Origin: FEN-1350 sp964386005
Lineage (GTDB): Bacteria; Planctomycetota; Phycisphaerae; Sedimentisphaerales; Anaerohalosphaeraceae
Direction: 5' to 3'
NCBI GenBank assembly: GCA_964386005.1
Contig: CAYLSB010000017.1
Span: 1-64,000 of the forward strand
DNA length: 64,000 nt
The translations under genes were made by a program, and so were the position numbers. Each line of letters opens with the position of its first letter. Position 1 is the first letter of the stretch. Below, in pieces: positions 44,543-52,256 of this stretch. The notes beneath the pieces are model-generated. The model was not told where the DNA came from, made no database searches, and saw only the letters and a program-made list of their open reading frames with translations.

Positions 44543-45508
44543 TTATTCCAGTATTCGCATCAATCGCGTTCGGATCCCCGCGGGTTTGGCTCCCGGCGGA
44601 ACAAGAACTTGAACGGCCATCGGAAGAACTTCGATATGAATCGGAAGACGAGGGCCGGGATCTCCGTCGATCTCCGTGTTAACAATCGGCGAAATGGATT
44701 GGATGGTCACCTGTCGGCATTGGCGGTAGATGACATCCGACTGTTTGGAGTGTCGTTTCATAAGGGTCATCGCCGTATGTTTCATCAAATGGGTCTTTCC
44801 CTTGCACTTATAGATACACACATCCAGCAATCCATCTCCATACCTGGCATCATGCAAAATTTGCAGTCCGATGGCGTACCGGGAAATATTTCCCACGAAG
44901 ACCATCCCGTAACCGTCAAATTCATCCTTCCCGTCGATGGCGATGCGAAAGTGCGGAAAGCGGTGCCCCCAGAAGGTTTGCCAGATCGGCCAGAAATAAT
45001 CCAGGTGGCTGATGTGGCCCTTGCGTTTTTCCGTGACAATCCGCACAACCGTACCATCGAAACCGAATCCGGCGATCGATGTAAAATGTCGCCCATTGGC
45101 TTTTCCCACGTCGAGCGGCCTGACACAATCGCCCTCGAATGCCCGGATCAAACTGGAGGTATTGATGTCAAACCCCAGTTCATTGGCCAGAAGATTTTCC
45201 GTTCCGCTGGGGATGATCAAGAGGGGTTTATCGCTTCCGATCAGGCCATGAGTCGTTTCCCGGATAGTCCCGTCGCCTCCCGCAGCGGCGACCAGAGCAC
45301 AATCCCGATCCCTCGATCCGGACGCGGCCAATTCGCAGGCGTGCGAGAGCGATTCGGTGAAGTGGGTACGAACCTCGAAGCCGTGGCGAAGAAGATAATC
45401 CTTAAACTGGGCCACCATCAGCTTGTTGCTACTGGAGCCGCTCTTGGGATTGATGATGTATTGAATGTATCCGTCGCCCGGGTGGATCACGTTGGGACCG
45501 CCTTCCAT
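44543..45508 (-). CDS. Diacylglycerol kinase/lipid kinase-like protein
   Basis: This 321-residue protein has the DAGK catalytic fold. INPKSGSSSNK lies near residue 20, the nucleotide-binding AAGGDGTIRE at about 75-84, and IPSGTENLLANELG at about 98. The family phosphorylates diacylglycerol, ceramide or related lipids. Its ATG shares one base with the stop of the CYTH gene (TGATG), so the two are translated together, and kdsA follows by 18 bases. I see no membrane segment. The lipid substrate is unknown; a role in envelope lipid turnover fits the neighbouring LPS gene. Confidence 0.88.
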   Translation of the reverse strand: MEGGPNVIHPGDGYIQYIINPKSGSSSNKLMVAQFKDYLLRHGFEVRTHFTESLSHACELAASGSRDRDCALVAAAGGDGTIRETTHGLIGSDKPLLIIPSGTENLLANELGFDINTSSLIRAFEGDCVRPLDVGKANGRHFTSIAGFGFDGTVVRIVTEKRKGHISHLDYFWPIWQTFWGHRFPHFRIAIDGKDEFDGYGMVFVGNISRYAIGLQILHDARYGDGLLDVCIYKCKGKTHLMKHTAMTLMKRHSKQSDVIYRQCRQVTIQSISPIVNTEIDGDPGPRLPIHIEVLPMAVQVLVPPGAKPAGIRTRLMRILE

Positions 45509-46176
45509 CAATGGTAATGTCGATTGTCGCGAGGATTCCGCTTGTCGCGGGAACGTTCCTGTTTGGATTGATGGTCATGTCCTTTGTGTTTTTTATGTTT
45601 CGGGAAAAATCGCGGCTTGGGTTTTGAAGGTTCCGGGGTTTTGGCAAAGGAGCTTTTTTTCAATCCCATCTTTTCCATCATCATGCTGGCATACCCTCGG
45701 TTAATGTGGTGCTGAGCATCCAGCCCGATGGTTTGCATGGTCTGCGAGACGGTTTCGTTGGAGGGACCCTCCACTTCGACGAATTTTCCCAATCCTTCGA
45801 CTTCGTCCAGGCAAATTTCGCAGTCGCCCAATCGCCAGCTTTGTCGATGCTTGCGGATCTCGATCATCATTCGATACCCGAGCCCCTCGAGCAGTTTCCG
45901 CATGGCATCGGCGTCGCCGACCTCCACTTCGATTTCAGGTCGGATCTTGAATGGGCCTTTGACAATCGGACCTTTGAAGGTGATGACCGTTTGATTCACG
46001 TCGCCGCTCTGCTGGCGGATTCGCAACCCGCAACCCAGCATCAGCAATCGCCCATATTCGTCGGTGAAATAGATATCCCGCTGGGAGATAGCGCCCCGTC
46101 CCTCCGCGCCGATACGTAGTAAGGCTTGGGCGACACTCTCCAGATCATCCACGATGACCTTGGCCTCAATTTCCAT
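45508..46176 (-). CDS. CYTH-domain protein (class IV adenylate cyclase/triphosphatase-like) with basic tail
   Basis: This 222-residue protein starts MEIEAKVIVDDLE, with the ExExK signature of the CYTH (CyaB/ThTPase) tunnel fold. Further acidic and basic pairs follow (RDIYFTDEYG, LRIRQQ, VITFKGP, CLDEVEGLGKFVEVEGP). The family acts on triphosphates with metal ions: cyclic AMP synthesis, thiamine triphosphate or inorganic triphosphate cleavage. The last 45 residues are an unusual Lys/His/Arg-rich tail (KHKKHKGHDHQSKQ), likely disordered. I start at ATG 46176; AGGGGA lies about ten bases upstream. It precedes and overlaps the lipid-kinase gene by one base. Which triphosphate is used cannot be told. 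Confidence 0.85.
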   Translation of the reverse strand: MEIEAKVIVDDLESVAQALLRIGAEGRGAISQRDIYFTDEYGRLLMLGCGLRIRQQSGDVNQTVITFKGPIVKGPFKIRPEIEVEVGDADAMRKLLEGLGYRMMIEIRKHRQSWRLGDCEICLDEVEGLGKFVEVEGPSNETVSQTMQTIGLDAQHHINRGYASMMMEKMGLKKSSFAKTPEPSKPKPRFFPKHKKHKGHDHQSKQERSRDKRNPRDNRHYH

Positions 46177-46279
46177 TTTTATCGATTCCCCTGCATGCAA
46201 TTCTTTGGATCCCTTGGTTTATGGATTGACCGGATTTCGAATCATCGATGATCCGAGCATGATCCGGATAACCCTGCGA

Positions 46280-48862
46280 TTATACCACGATATTGACCAA
46301 TCTGCCCTTGATGACGATGCATTTTTTCACTGATTTTCCGCCGATGGACTGCCGCACTTTTTCGCTGGCCAGAGCCGCTTTTTCAATGTCCGCCTCCGGC
46401 GCATCCGCGGTGATGACAATCCGGTCTCGGACCTTGCCCAGTACCTGAATGGCGATTTCTACGGTTTTGGCCTTCGTCAAAGATGGATCATACACGGGCC
46501 ACGGTTCAAATGCCAGCGTTTCTTTGTGGCCGAGTCGCTGCCACAGTTCCTCGGCAATATGCGGAGCAAAGGGGGCCAACAGCAGGATCAGCGATTCAAC
46601 GGCCTCTCGCGGTCGGACTTCCAGCTTGGAGAGGTGGTTCACGAAGATCATCATCTGGCTGATGGCGGTATTGAATCCAAACGTCTCAATATCCTCACCG
46701 ACTTTCTGGATCGTTTGGTGGAGTAATTGCAAGGTCTGTTCGTCGGCCGGAACGGATTGAACGTTCGTCAAAAGCCCGTCGCTGTTTTCATCCACGATGA
46801 TTCGCCACAAACGGTTCAGGAAACGGTGAACCCCTTCCAACCCCTGCATACTCCAGGGCTTGGTCGCTTCCAGCGGCCCCATGAACATCTCATACAACCG
46901 CATCGAATCGGCCCCATAGTCCGCAATCACTTGATCGGGATTGATCACATTGCCCCGCGACTTACTCATCTTCTGGTTGTCCTCTCCGAGGATCATCCCC
47001 TGGTTGATGAGCTTCCGGAAGGGTTCCGGGGAACTGACATGGCCTACGTCATAGAGCAGATGATGCCAGAATCGGGAATACAATAAATGAAGGACGGCAT
47101 GCTCGGCCCCGCCGATGTACAGGTCCACCGGCATCCAGTATTTTTCCTTCTCCGGCGCAAACGCCCGGGTTTCATTCGTCGGATCGAGATACCGCAGATA
47201 ATACCAACAGCTCCCGGCCCACTGCGGCATGGTATTGGTTTCTCGCTTGGCTCTTCGACCATCGGGTAAAACCACATTGACCCAATCGACAACCTTGGAT
47301 AACGGTGGTTCACCGTTTCCCGACGGTTGATAATCAGCCACTTCCGGCAATCCCAACGGGAGGTCTTTTTCCGATAGCGCGATGGTTTTTCCGTCGTCGG
47401 TATGGAGGATCGGAAAGGGTTCACCCCAGTATCGCTGACGACTGAACAACCAGTCGCGAAGTTTGTAACAAACTGCCCGTTTGCCCAGATTCTGCCGGGT
47501 CAGCCATTCGGTAATTTCCTGCTTGAATTGCGGCGTGGGTAATCCGTTAAAGGGTCCGCTATTCATGGCGATTCCGTCACCGGTGTAGCAGGTTTCGCAT
47601 CGAATCACGGCCGAGATGAACGATTCATCGCCGGTGTCCTTCGTCGGCTGCACAACCGGGATGATCGGCAACTCGAATTTGGTCGCGAACTCCCAGTCGC
47701 GGTTATCGTGAGCCGGAACCGCCATGATCGCCCCGGTTCCATAACTGATCAAGACATAGTCGCTGATCCAGATCGGAATTCGTGCACCATTGACAGGATT
47801 GATTGCGTAGGCGCCGGTAAATTGACCGGTTTTGTCTTTGGAGAGATCCGTACGATCCAGATCGCTCTTGCGAGCCGCCTGTTCCCGATAGCGGTGAACA
47901 TCCGTTTTATATCCCTCGGTCGCGATTCGATCAACCAGCGGATGTTCGGGGGCCAATACCATGTATGTTGCGCCGAACAACGTATCCGGACGGGTTGTAA
48001 AAATCCGGAGGATGGCATCGTGGCTTTCGACCTGAAAATCCACTTCGGCTCCGACGCTTTGGCCAATCCAATCCGTTTGCAGTTTCTTGATGGATTCCGG
48101 CCAGTCCACATGGTCCAGACCTTTCAAGAGCCGCTGGGCATACTGTGTGATTCGCAGCATCCATTGGCGCATGGGTTTTCGAATCACCGGAAATCCGCCC
48201 CGCTCACTGACTCCTCCGACCACTTCTTCATTGGCCAGAACCGTCCCCAATTCGGGGCACCAGTTGACCGGAGCATACGCTTCATAGGCCAATCGATGGT
48301 CGTTAATGTATGCGTCTCGTTGTTCTTCCGGCAGGTCGGAAGGAATCGGCAATTCCTCGATCGGCCGGGCTTTCTGAAGGTTCTCGTCAAACCAGGAATT
48401 ATATAGCTTCAGAAAAATCCACTGGGTCCACTTGTAGTATCGAATATCCGTCGTGTCAACCTGGCGATCCCAGTCATAGCTGAAACCGAGCGATTTGATC
48501 TGACGCCGCATATTGTCAATATTTTTTTGGGTGGTAACGGCGGGATGCGTGCCGGTCTGAATGGCATACTGTTCGGCGGGCAATCCAAACGCATCCCATC
48601 CCATGGGATGCAGCACGTTGAATCCCTTCATCCGCTTATACCGAGCGACGATATCGCTGGCCGTGTATCCTTCCGGATGGCCGACATGAAGGCCCTGGCC
48701 CGATGGATACGGAAACATATCCAGGATGTAATACTTGGGTTTGTCGCAGAGATTCCGGCCGTCGGGACCTATTCCGTCGATTGCCCGAAATGTCTTATGG
48801 ATTTCCCAATAACGCTGCCATTTCGGTTCAATGGCATTATACGGATATCCGGTTTTGTCCAT
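46280..48862 (-). CDS. leuS: Leucyl-tRNA synthetase
   Basis: This 860-residue class I synthetase charges tRNA-Leu. The HIGH-type motif is in GQGLHVGHPEGYTASD (about residue 55), the CP1 editing domain contains TTRPDTLFGATYMVLAPEHP (about 245), and KMSKS is in KMSKSRGNVINPDQ (about 630). The anticodon-binding and C-terminal domains follow. The length equals that of E. coli LeuRS when started at ATG 48862 (MDKTGYPYNAIEPKWQRYW), so I prefer it over the upstream ATG at 48919. The gene is the first of a five-gene set with the CYTH, lipid-kinase, kdsA and radical SAM genes, which read the same way. Confidence 0.97.
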   Translation of the reverse strand: MDKTGYPYNAIEPKWQRYWEIHKTFRAIDGIGPDGRNLCDKPKYYILDMFPYPSGQGLHVGHPEGYTASDIVARYKRMKGFNVLHPMGWDAFGLPAEQYAIQTGTHPAVTTQKNIDNMRRQIKSLGFSYDWDRQVDTTDIRYYKWTQWIFLKLYNSWFDENLQKARPIEELPIPSDLPEEQRDAYINDHRLAYEAYAPVNWCPELGTVLANEEVVGGVSERGGFPVIRKPMRQWMLRITQYAQRLLKGLDHVDWPESIKKLQTDWIGQSVGAEVDFQVESHDAILRIFTTRPDTLFGATYMVLAPEHPLVDRIATEGYKTDVHRYREQAARKSDLDRTDLSKDKTGQFTGAYAINPVNGARIPIWISDYVLISYGTGAIMAVPAHDNRDWEFATKFELPIIPVVQPTKDTGDESFISAVIRCETCYTGDGIAMNSGPFNGLPTPQFKQEITEWLTRQNLGKRAVCYKLRDWLFSRQRYWGEPFPILHTDDGKTIALSEKDLPLGLPEVADYQPSGNGEPPLSKVVDWVNVVLPDGRRAKRETNTMPQWAGSCWYYLRYLDPTNETRAFAPEKEKYWMPVDLYIGGAEHAVLHLLYSRFWHHLLYDVGHVSSPEPFRKLINQGMILGEDNQKMSKSRGNVINPDQVIADYGADSMRLYEMFMGPLEATKPWSMQGLEGVHRFLNRLWRIIVDENSDGLLTNVQSVPADEQTLQLLHQTIQKVGEDIETFGFNTAISQMMIFVNHLSKLEVRPREAVESLILLLAPFAPHIAEELWQRLGHKETLAFEPWPVYDPSLTKAKTVEIAIQVLGKVRDRIVITADAPEADIEKAALASEKVRQSIGGKSVKKCIVIKGRLVNIVV

Positions 48863-49121
48863 TGTATTACCATTTCCATTCGTTTCACGGCCATGTATAT
48901 AGGATCGTTGGTGTTCCATCCACCCGACTGGGTACAGCCAGCAGATTATATCGCGGCAAAATCGTTTCGCAACAAGAGTTTCTCTTGAGTGAACCCAAAC
49001 GGTGTCTGGATCGCCGATACATGGGCCAATCTGTCCAGGGTGAGATTGATCAGGTAAATCGAACGGTATTCATCGAAATAGAGGAGTTGGTTTAATTTTT
49101 TGTTTTTCGATGGGATTCCTC

Positions 49122-49151
49122 TTGCAAAATGATGTTGTTCTGGAATAAGAT
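49122..49151 (+). promoter_or_regulatory. Weaker sigma-70-like promoter upstream of Rrf2
   Basis: TTGCAA (49122-49127) and TAAGAT (49146-49151) are separated by 18 bases. The -35 is embedded in cctcttgcaa, close to the motif at 49241. It could be a second, distal promoter for the Rrf2 gene. Otherwise the 475 bases between leuS and rrf2 hold no gene that I can support. Confidence 0.4.
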
Positions 49152-49240
49152 TTCTATAAACTGTGATCTATTGTGATTTGGTGGAAGAGGAATATCCTGA
49201 TGGCTATCCGGGAAAATACTGATTTTCTCAAAAATTTCTC

Positions 49241-49269
49241 TTGCAAGTCGTATATTTGTAGTTGATAAT
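49241..49269 (+). promoter_or_regulatory. Sigma-70-type promoter of the rrf2/mazG operon
   Basis: TTGCAA (49241-49246) and GATAAT (49264-49269) are separated by exactly 17 bases and lie about 125 bases before the Rrf2 start. The -35 is part of aaatttctcttgc, the same 13 bases found in the deoR-family promoter. The long 5' leader could hold operator sites for autoregulation, but I see no clear palindrome. Confidence 0.65.
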
Positions 49270-49394
49270 TCGCGTCTGTAGATTTAGAGTATGGAATAAA
49301 ATCTGGTTGTTCATGACAGTAGGTGTTCAATAACGGGAATCAATGAAGTTGTAGTGAAGAGCCAAATGGAAATGTTTTTTTGGGAGGTAATATC

Positions 49395-49793
49395 ATGAAG
49401 ATTAGCAGATCAACCGGTTATGCGCTCATTGCGGTGGGTTATGTTGCCCAAAATTATAAAGAAGGGGCTGTTCTGGCGGCGCGGATATCCAAGGAGTATA
49501 ACATTCCTCTCGAATATCTGTTGAAGATTCTCCAGCAGCTTGTTCGGGCGAATGTTCTCCGAAGTAAACGGGGTCCGCGGGGTGGTTTCTTTCTGGCCCG
49601 TCCGGCCGAGAATATTACCATGCTTGAGGTTATCGAGGCCGTCGATGGACCTTTGATGGGACATCTGCATCTGGCGGAACAGACGGGGAATCAATCGTTT
49701 GCGAACAAGATGGAAGACGTTTGCCTCAAGGCCACCAAGGAAGTACGGGCGATTTACGACAAGGCCAGACTTGGCAAGATCCTCGGCGACTGA
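49395..49793 (+). CDS. Rrf2-family transcriptional regulator
   Basis: This 132-residue protein has the Rrf2 winged-helix pattern: MKISRSTGYALIAVGYVA, then ISKEYNIPLEYLLKILQQLV (recognition region), then SKRGPRGGFFLARPAENITML. The three Fe-S cysteines of IscR/NsrR are missing; only one Cys remains near residue 110, so it probably does not hold a cluster. GGGAGGTAA precedes ATG 49395; the upstream ATG at 49380 overlaps it. It is followed 30 bases later by the MazG-like gene. The target genes are unknown, but its own operon is likely. Confidence 0.9.
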   Translation: MKISRSTGYALIAVGYVAQNYKEGAVLAARISKEYNIPLEYLLKILQQLVRANVLRSKRGPRGGFFLARPAENITMLEVIEAVDGPLMGHLHLAEQTGNQSFANKMEDVCLKATKEVRAIYDKARLGKILGD

Positions 49794-49823
49794 TCCCGGT
49801 ACTGTGTAACGCGGGAATGCAGG

Positions 49824-50087
49824 ATGGAAATCCGGGATTTTCAGCGGGTCATTGAATCGCGTTATGGGCGCCGAGATCGACAGCGGGGTACGCCGGCCAC
49901 ATTTCTTTGGTTTATTGAAGAAGTAGGGGAATTGGCCACAGCCCTGGCTGGAGAAGATGTCGCCAATCAGCGCGAGGAATTTGCGGATGTCTTTGCGTGG
50001 TTGTGTACGCTGGCAAATATCAATCAAATCGATCTTGAGGAGGCCTGCGCCAAGTACGTTGGTCAGGGCCCCGACGGATTCAAATGA
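49824..50087 (+). CDS. MazG-like nucleotide pyrophosphohydrolase
   Basis: This 87-residue protein has the MazG metal-binding pattern: FIEEVGELATAL (residues about 30-41, EExxE) and EEFADVFAWL (about 51-60, ExxD). Small MazG-like proteins hydrolyse noncanonical or (d)NTPs to monophosphates and clean the nucleotide pool. It lies 30 bases after the Rrf2 gene, with its ATG at 49824. A strong intrinsic terminator follows the stop, so the two genes form an operon. The length fits a single-domain member. Confidence 0.9.
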   Translation: MEIRDFQRVIESRYGRRDRQRGTPATFLWFIEEVGELATALAGEDVANQREEFADVFAWLCTLANINQIDLEEACAKYVGQGPDGFK

Positions 50088-50106
50088 TCGTGAAATTGTG
50101 CAAAGG

Positions 50107-50137
50107 AAGGCGGACAATATCGATGTCCGCCTTTTTT
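50107..50137 (+). terminator. Intrinsic terminator of the rrf2-mazG operon
   Basis: AAGGCGGACA (50107-50116) and TGTCCGCCTT (50124-50133) form a ten-bp stem with a seven-base loop and run into six T residues. It lies 20 bases past the MazG stop and overlaps the end of the converging amidohydrolase gene by two bases. It is the clearest rho-independent terminator in the window. Confidence 0.9.
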
Positions 50138-50933
50138 ATATCGTGGTCAGCCGATACGATTCATGAATTCCCAACAGGCCGATAGTGTCCCGTTCGATGA
50201 CATTGCGAAGTTTTTCGCGGGGAACGACCGGTAAATTGGTATCGGCAAGCATTCGATTGAAACCCAGGAGCGTTTCAATGCAATTGCCCGGCAAAGCGGA
50301 TGGAAATCCGCTGCCAAACAGCAGTTTGTCCATGACCCCGGCTTCAAAGGAATGGATGACAAGATGATAGACCTCCCATACCTTGGTTGGACAAATGGAC
50401 AAGTCCGCGTAAACATTCGGATGCTTGGTTATTAGACATAAGGTTTGAGCCAGGAACGGCAACCCCATATTCCCAATGATCATTTTGAGAGAAGGGAAGG
50501 TTCGTGCCACTTCGTCAAGAAGGATCGGTTGTGCGTATTCAAGAATATCGCCGGATTGATACGGTCCGCAGTTGTGGAAAAAAATCGGCAGCTTCAACTC
50601 GGACGCGGCCTCGTAGAGCCGCATGGCCCGAGTATGGGCGGGATGAAATTGGGCGGAACTGCAATAGACAACCAGTCCTTTGAGACCCATTTCGCGAAAT
50701 GCCGCGATGGCTTTTGATCCAATCGGATCCTGGAGAGGATTCACGGTTCCAAATCCAATCAGGTTGGGATGTTTCTCGACGAAAGAACCAAGGAATTTAT
50801 TGGCGTTTTTCGCATTTTCGTGGTTTACCGACAACACAATGGATGAATCCACTCCCTGACAGGCCGCCAACAAACCCGTTGCGGACTCGTCATTGGCCGG
50901 AAACCCAATATGCGTATGGCAATCAATAATCAT
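50136..50933 (-). CDS. Amidohydrolase-fold protein with altered active site
   Basis: This 265-residue protein has the amidohydrolase-2 TIM-barrel pattern: DCHTHIG at the N-terminus, PIFFHNCGPY in the middle, LFGSGFPSALPG near the C-terminus. Two usual ligands are altered. The GHxGxP motif reads GNMGLP (His to Asn), and the FGSDyP motif reads FGSGFP (Asp to Gly). The active site is thus probably damaged or changed. The gene converges on the MazG operon, and its end overlaps the terminator by two bases. It ends the minus strand here; upstream of it a 330-base gap holds no gene. Confidence 0.8.
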   Translation of the reverse strand: MIIDCHTHIGFPANDESATGLLAACQGVDSSIVLSVNHENAKNANKFLGSFVEKHPNLIGFGTVNPLQDPIGSKAIAAFREMGLKGLVVYCSSAQFHPAHTRAMRLYEAASELKLPIFFHNCGPYQSGDILEYAQPILLDEVARTFPSLKMIIGNMGLPFLAQTLCLITKHPNVYADLSICPTKVWEVYHLVIHSFEAGVMDKLLFGSGFPSALPGNCIETLLGFNRMLADTNLPVVPREKLRNVIERDTIGLLGIHESYRLTTI

Positions 50934-51264
50934 CCGGTGGCTCTAAGGAACCTTGTTTTCATCCTGCATCCTATCATACTGGGGGTCGTTGATCTGTCAA
51001 GGATAAACCGGCCCCGCTATTTTGGCAACTTGAAGATGATATTGGAGGATATTTCCGAACAAGGATTCACACAAGGCGAAATATAGATAGCCGGAAAGGT
51101 CGTACAGGGATTGGAAGGGCCGTGTGATTTATAACGGGTTGTACCGAAAGGATTTACAGAACAGGAGATTTCGGCGGCCATGAAAAAATTTGGGAATTTC
51201 TATACCAAGTGAATGCCTCCGGACGTTATACTATTACCAGACACAAGTGGATGGTGAGGTTCCG
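50934..51264. other. Intergenic gap before the ECF sigma gene
   Basis: No gene or RNA that I can recognise. The stretch contains a TATACT hexamer at about 51225 that could be a -10 box, but no matching -35 is obvious. An ECF-type promoter for autoregulation is possible and not resolvable by eye. Confidence 0.4.
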
Positions 51265-51837
51265 ATGATCGAGGATCGATTACTCGTTTTGCGGTTACAA
51301 CACGGCGACACGAAAGCTCTGATGCGGATTTATGATAAATATGCCGGAGCGTTGTTGGGTATTGCCGTAAAAATGGTGCATAACTTTGCGGTTGCTGAAG
51401 ATTTGTTGCACGATATCTTTTTGGATTTTGTCGAAGGGATCATGCAGTTTCGGTTAACCGGGAGCCTGAAATCGTATTTGGCATGTTGTGTGGCAAATCG
51501 CGCGAAGGATTGGCTGCGATCCTCCGAACGTCATGCATTTCGATCGTTTGATTTTGATGGGCTTCGTTCTCCGGAGAGGACGCCGGATCGGATCGCCATG
51601 GAAGACGAGATGTCGCTCCAGGTAAGCGATGCCTTGAATCAATTGCCGATGGAACAAAAGGAAGCGATCCTGTTGCATTTGCTGGGCGGCGTGCGATTCC
51701 GGGAAATCGCCGCCATCCAGGGTGTCTCGATTAATACCGTTCAGGGGCGTTATCGGTATGGGATCGCACATTTGAAACATCATTTGAGTCCCGAGGTGGG
51801 AAATGAGGTTTGCCGTGAATGTCGAACGATTAGTTAA
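51265..51837 (+). CDS. ECF-type RNA polymerase sigma factor
   Basis: This 190-residue sigma factor has region 2 (about 20-90: YDKYAGALLGIAVKMVHNFA, then EDLLHDIFLDFVE) and region 4 (about 125-175: ALNQLPMEQKEAILLHLLGG, then REIAAIQGVSINTVQGRYRYG). Regions 1 and 3 are absent, as is usual for ECF factors. I start at ATG 51265 because GAGG lies six bases upstream. The next gene overlaps its end by 35 bases and encodes a small membrane protein, the usual position of an anti-sigma factor. It heads a seven-gene set running to 56.4 kb, which is likely its regulon or at least its operon. Confidence 0.88.
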   Translation: MIEDRLLVLRLQHGDTKALMRIYDKYAGALLGIAVKMVHNFAVAEDLLHDIFLDFVEGIMQFRLTGSLKSYLACCVANRAKDWLRSSERHAFRSFDFDGLRSPERTPDRIAMEDEMSLQVSDALNQLPMEQKEAILLHLLGGVRFREIAAIQGVSINTVQGRYRYGIAHLKHHLSPEVGNEVCRECRTIS

Positions 51838-52099
51838 ACGGTATCGTGTCACCACCGACACCGATACGAGAGACCGCATTCTTGGGGATGCGATGGAAGT
51901 TCTGGTTCAATGCCATAGAGTTCCGGAGACCGAGCTCTATCTGGAACAGGGAGGCGTTCTTCGCCTGCAGGGTGGTCTGCATTTGCTTCCCGTTGGACGC
52001 TTAATCAAATTGGCGTCGCTGGCCGCTGTTTGTACTGTGGGATTTTTTGTCGCGCAATATCTTGCGTTTGTATTCTATCTTACTCTGACCTACCGTTGA
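51803..52099 (+). CDS. Small membrane protein, possible anti-sigma factor
   Basis: This 98-residue protein has a hydrophilic N-terminal part (about 1-60, with NVERLVKRYRVTTDTDTRDRI) and one hydrophobic segment (about 66-93, beginning LIKLASLAAVCTVGFFVAQY). It starts inside the sigma gene with 35 bases of overlap; GAGGTGGGAA precedes the ATG. There is no zinc-binding HxxxCxxC of the ZAS anti-sigma family. The position and one membrane span still fit a sigma-binding protein. I do not recognise its family. Confidence 0.6.
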   Translation: MRFAVNVERLVKRYRVTTDTDTRDRILGDAMEVLVQCHRVPETELYLEQGGVLRLQGGLHLLPVGRLIKLASLAAVCTVGFFVAQYLAFVFYLTLTYR

Positions 52100-52256
52100 A
52101 TGGATTTGGGGCATCTCCGGGAGCCCTCCTTCCTCCGGCTTTCGAAATCACGGTATAACCGTGAGGTGAAATTTATTTGCGAAGGGATCGTTTTTTCCTA
52201 TAATTCCTTCGTGCTGTATGCGTCATAGATGAATAGAACGGATTTCAGGTGTTATT

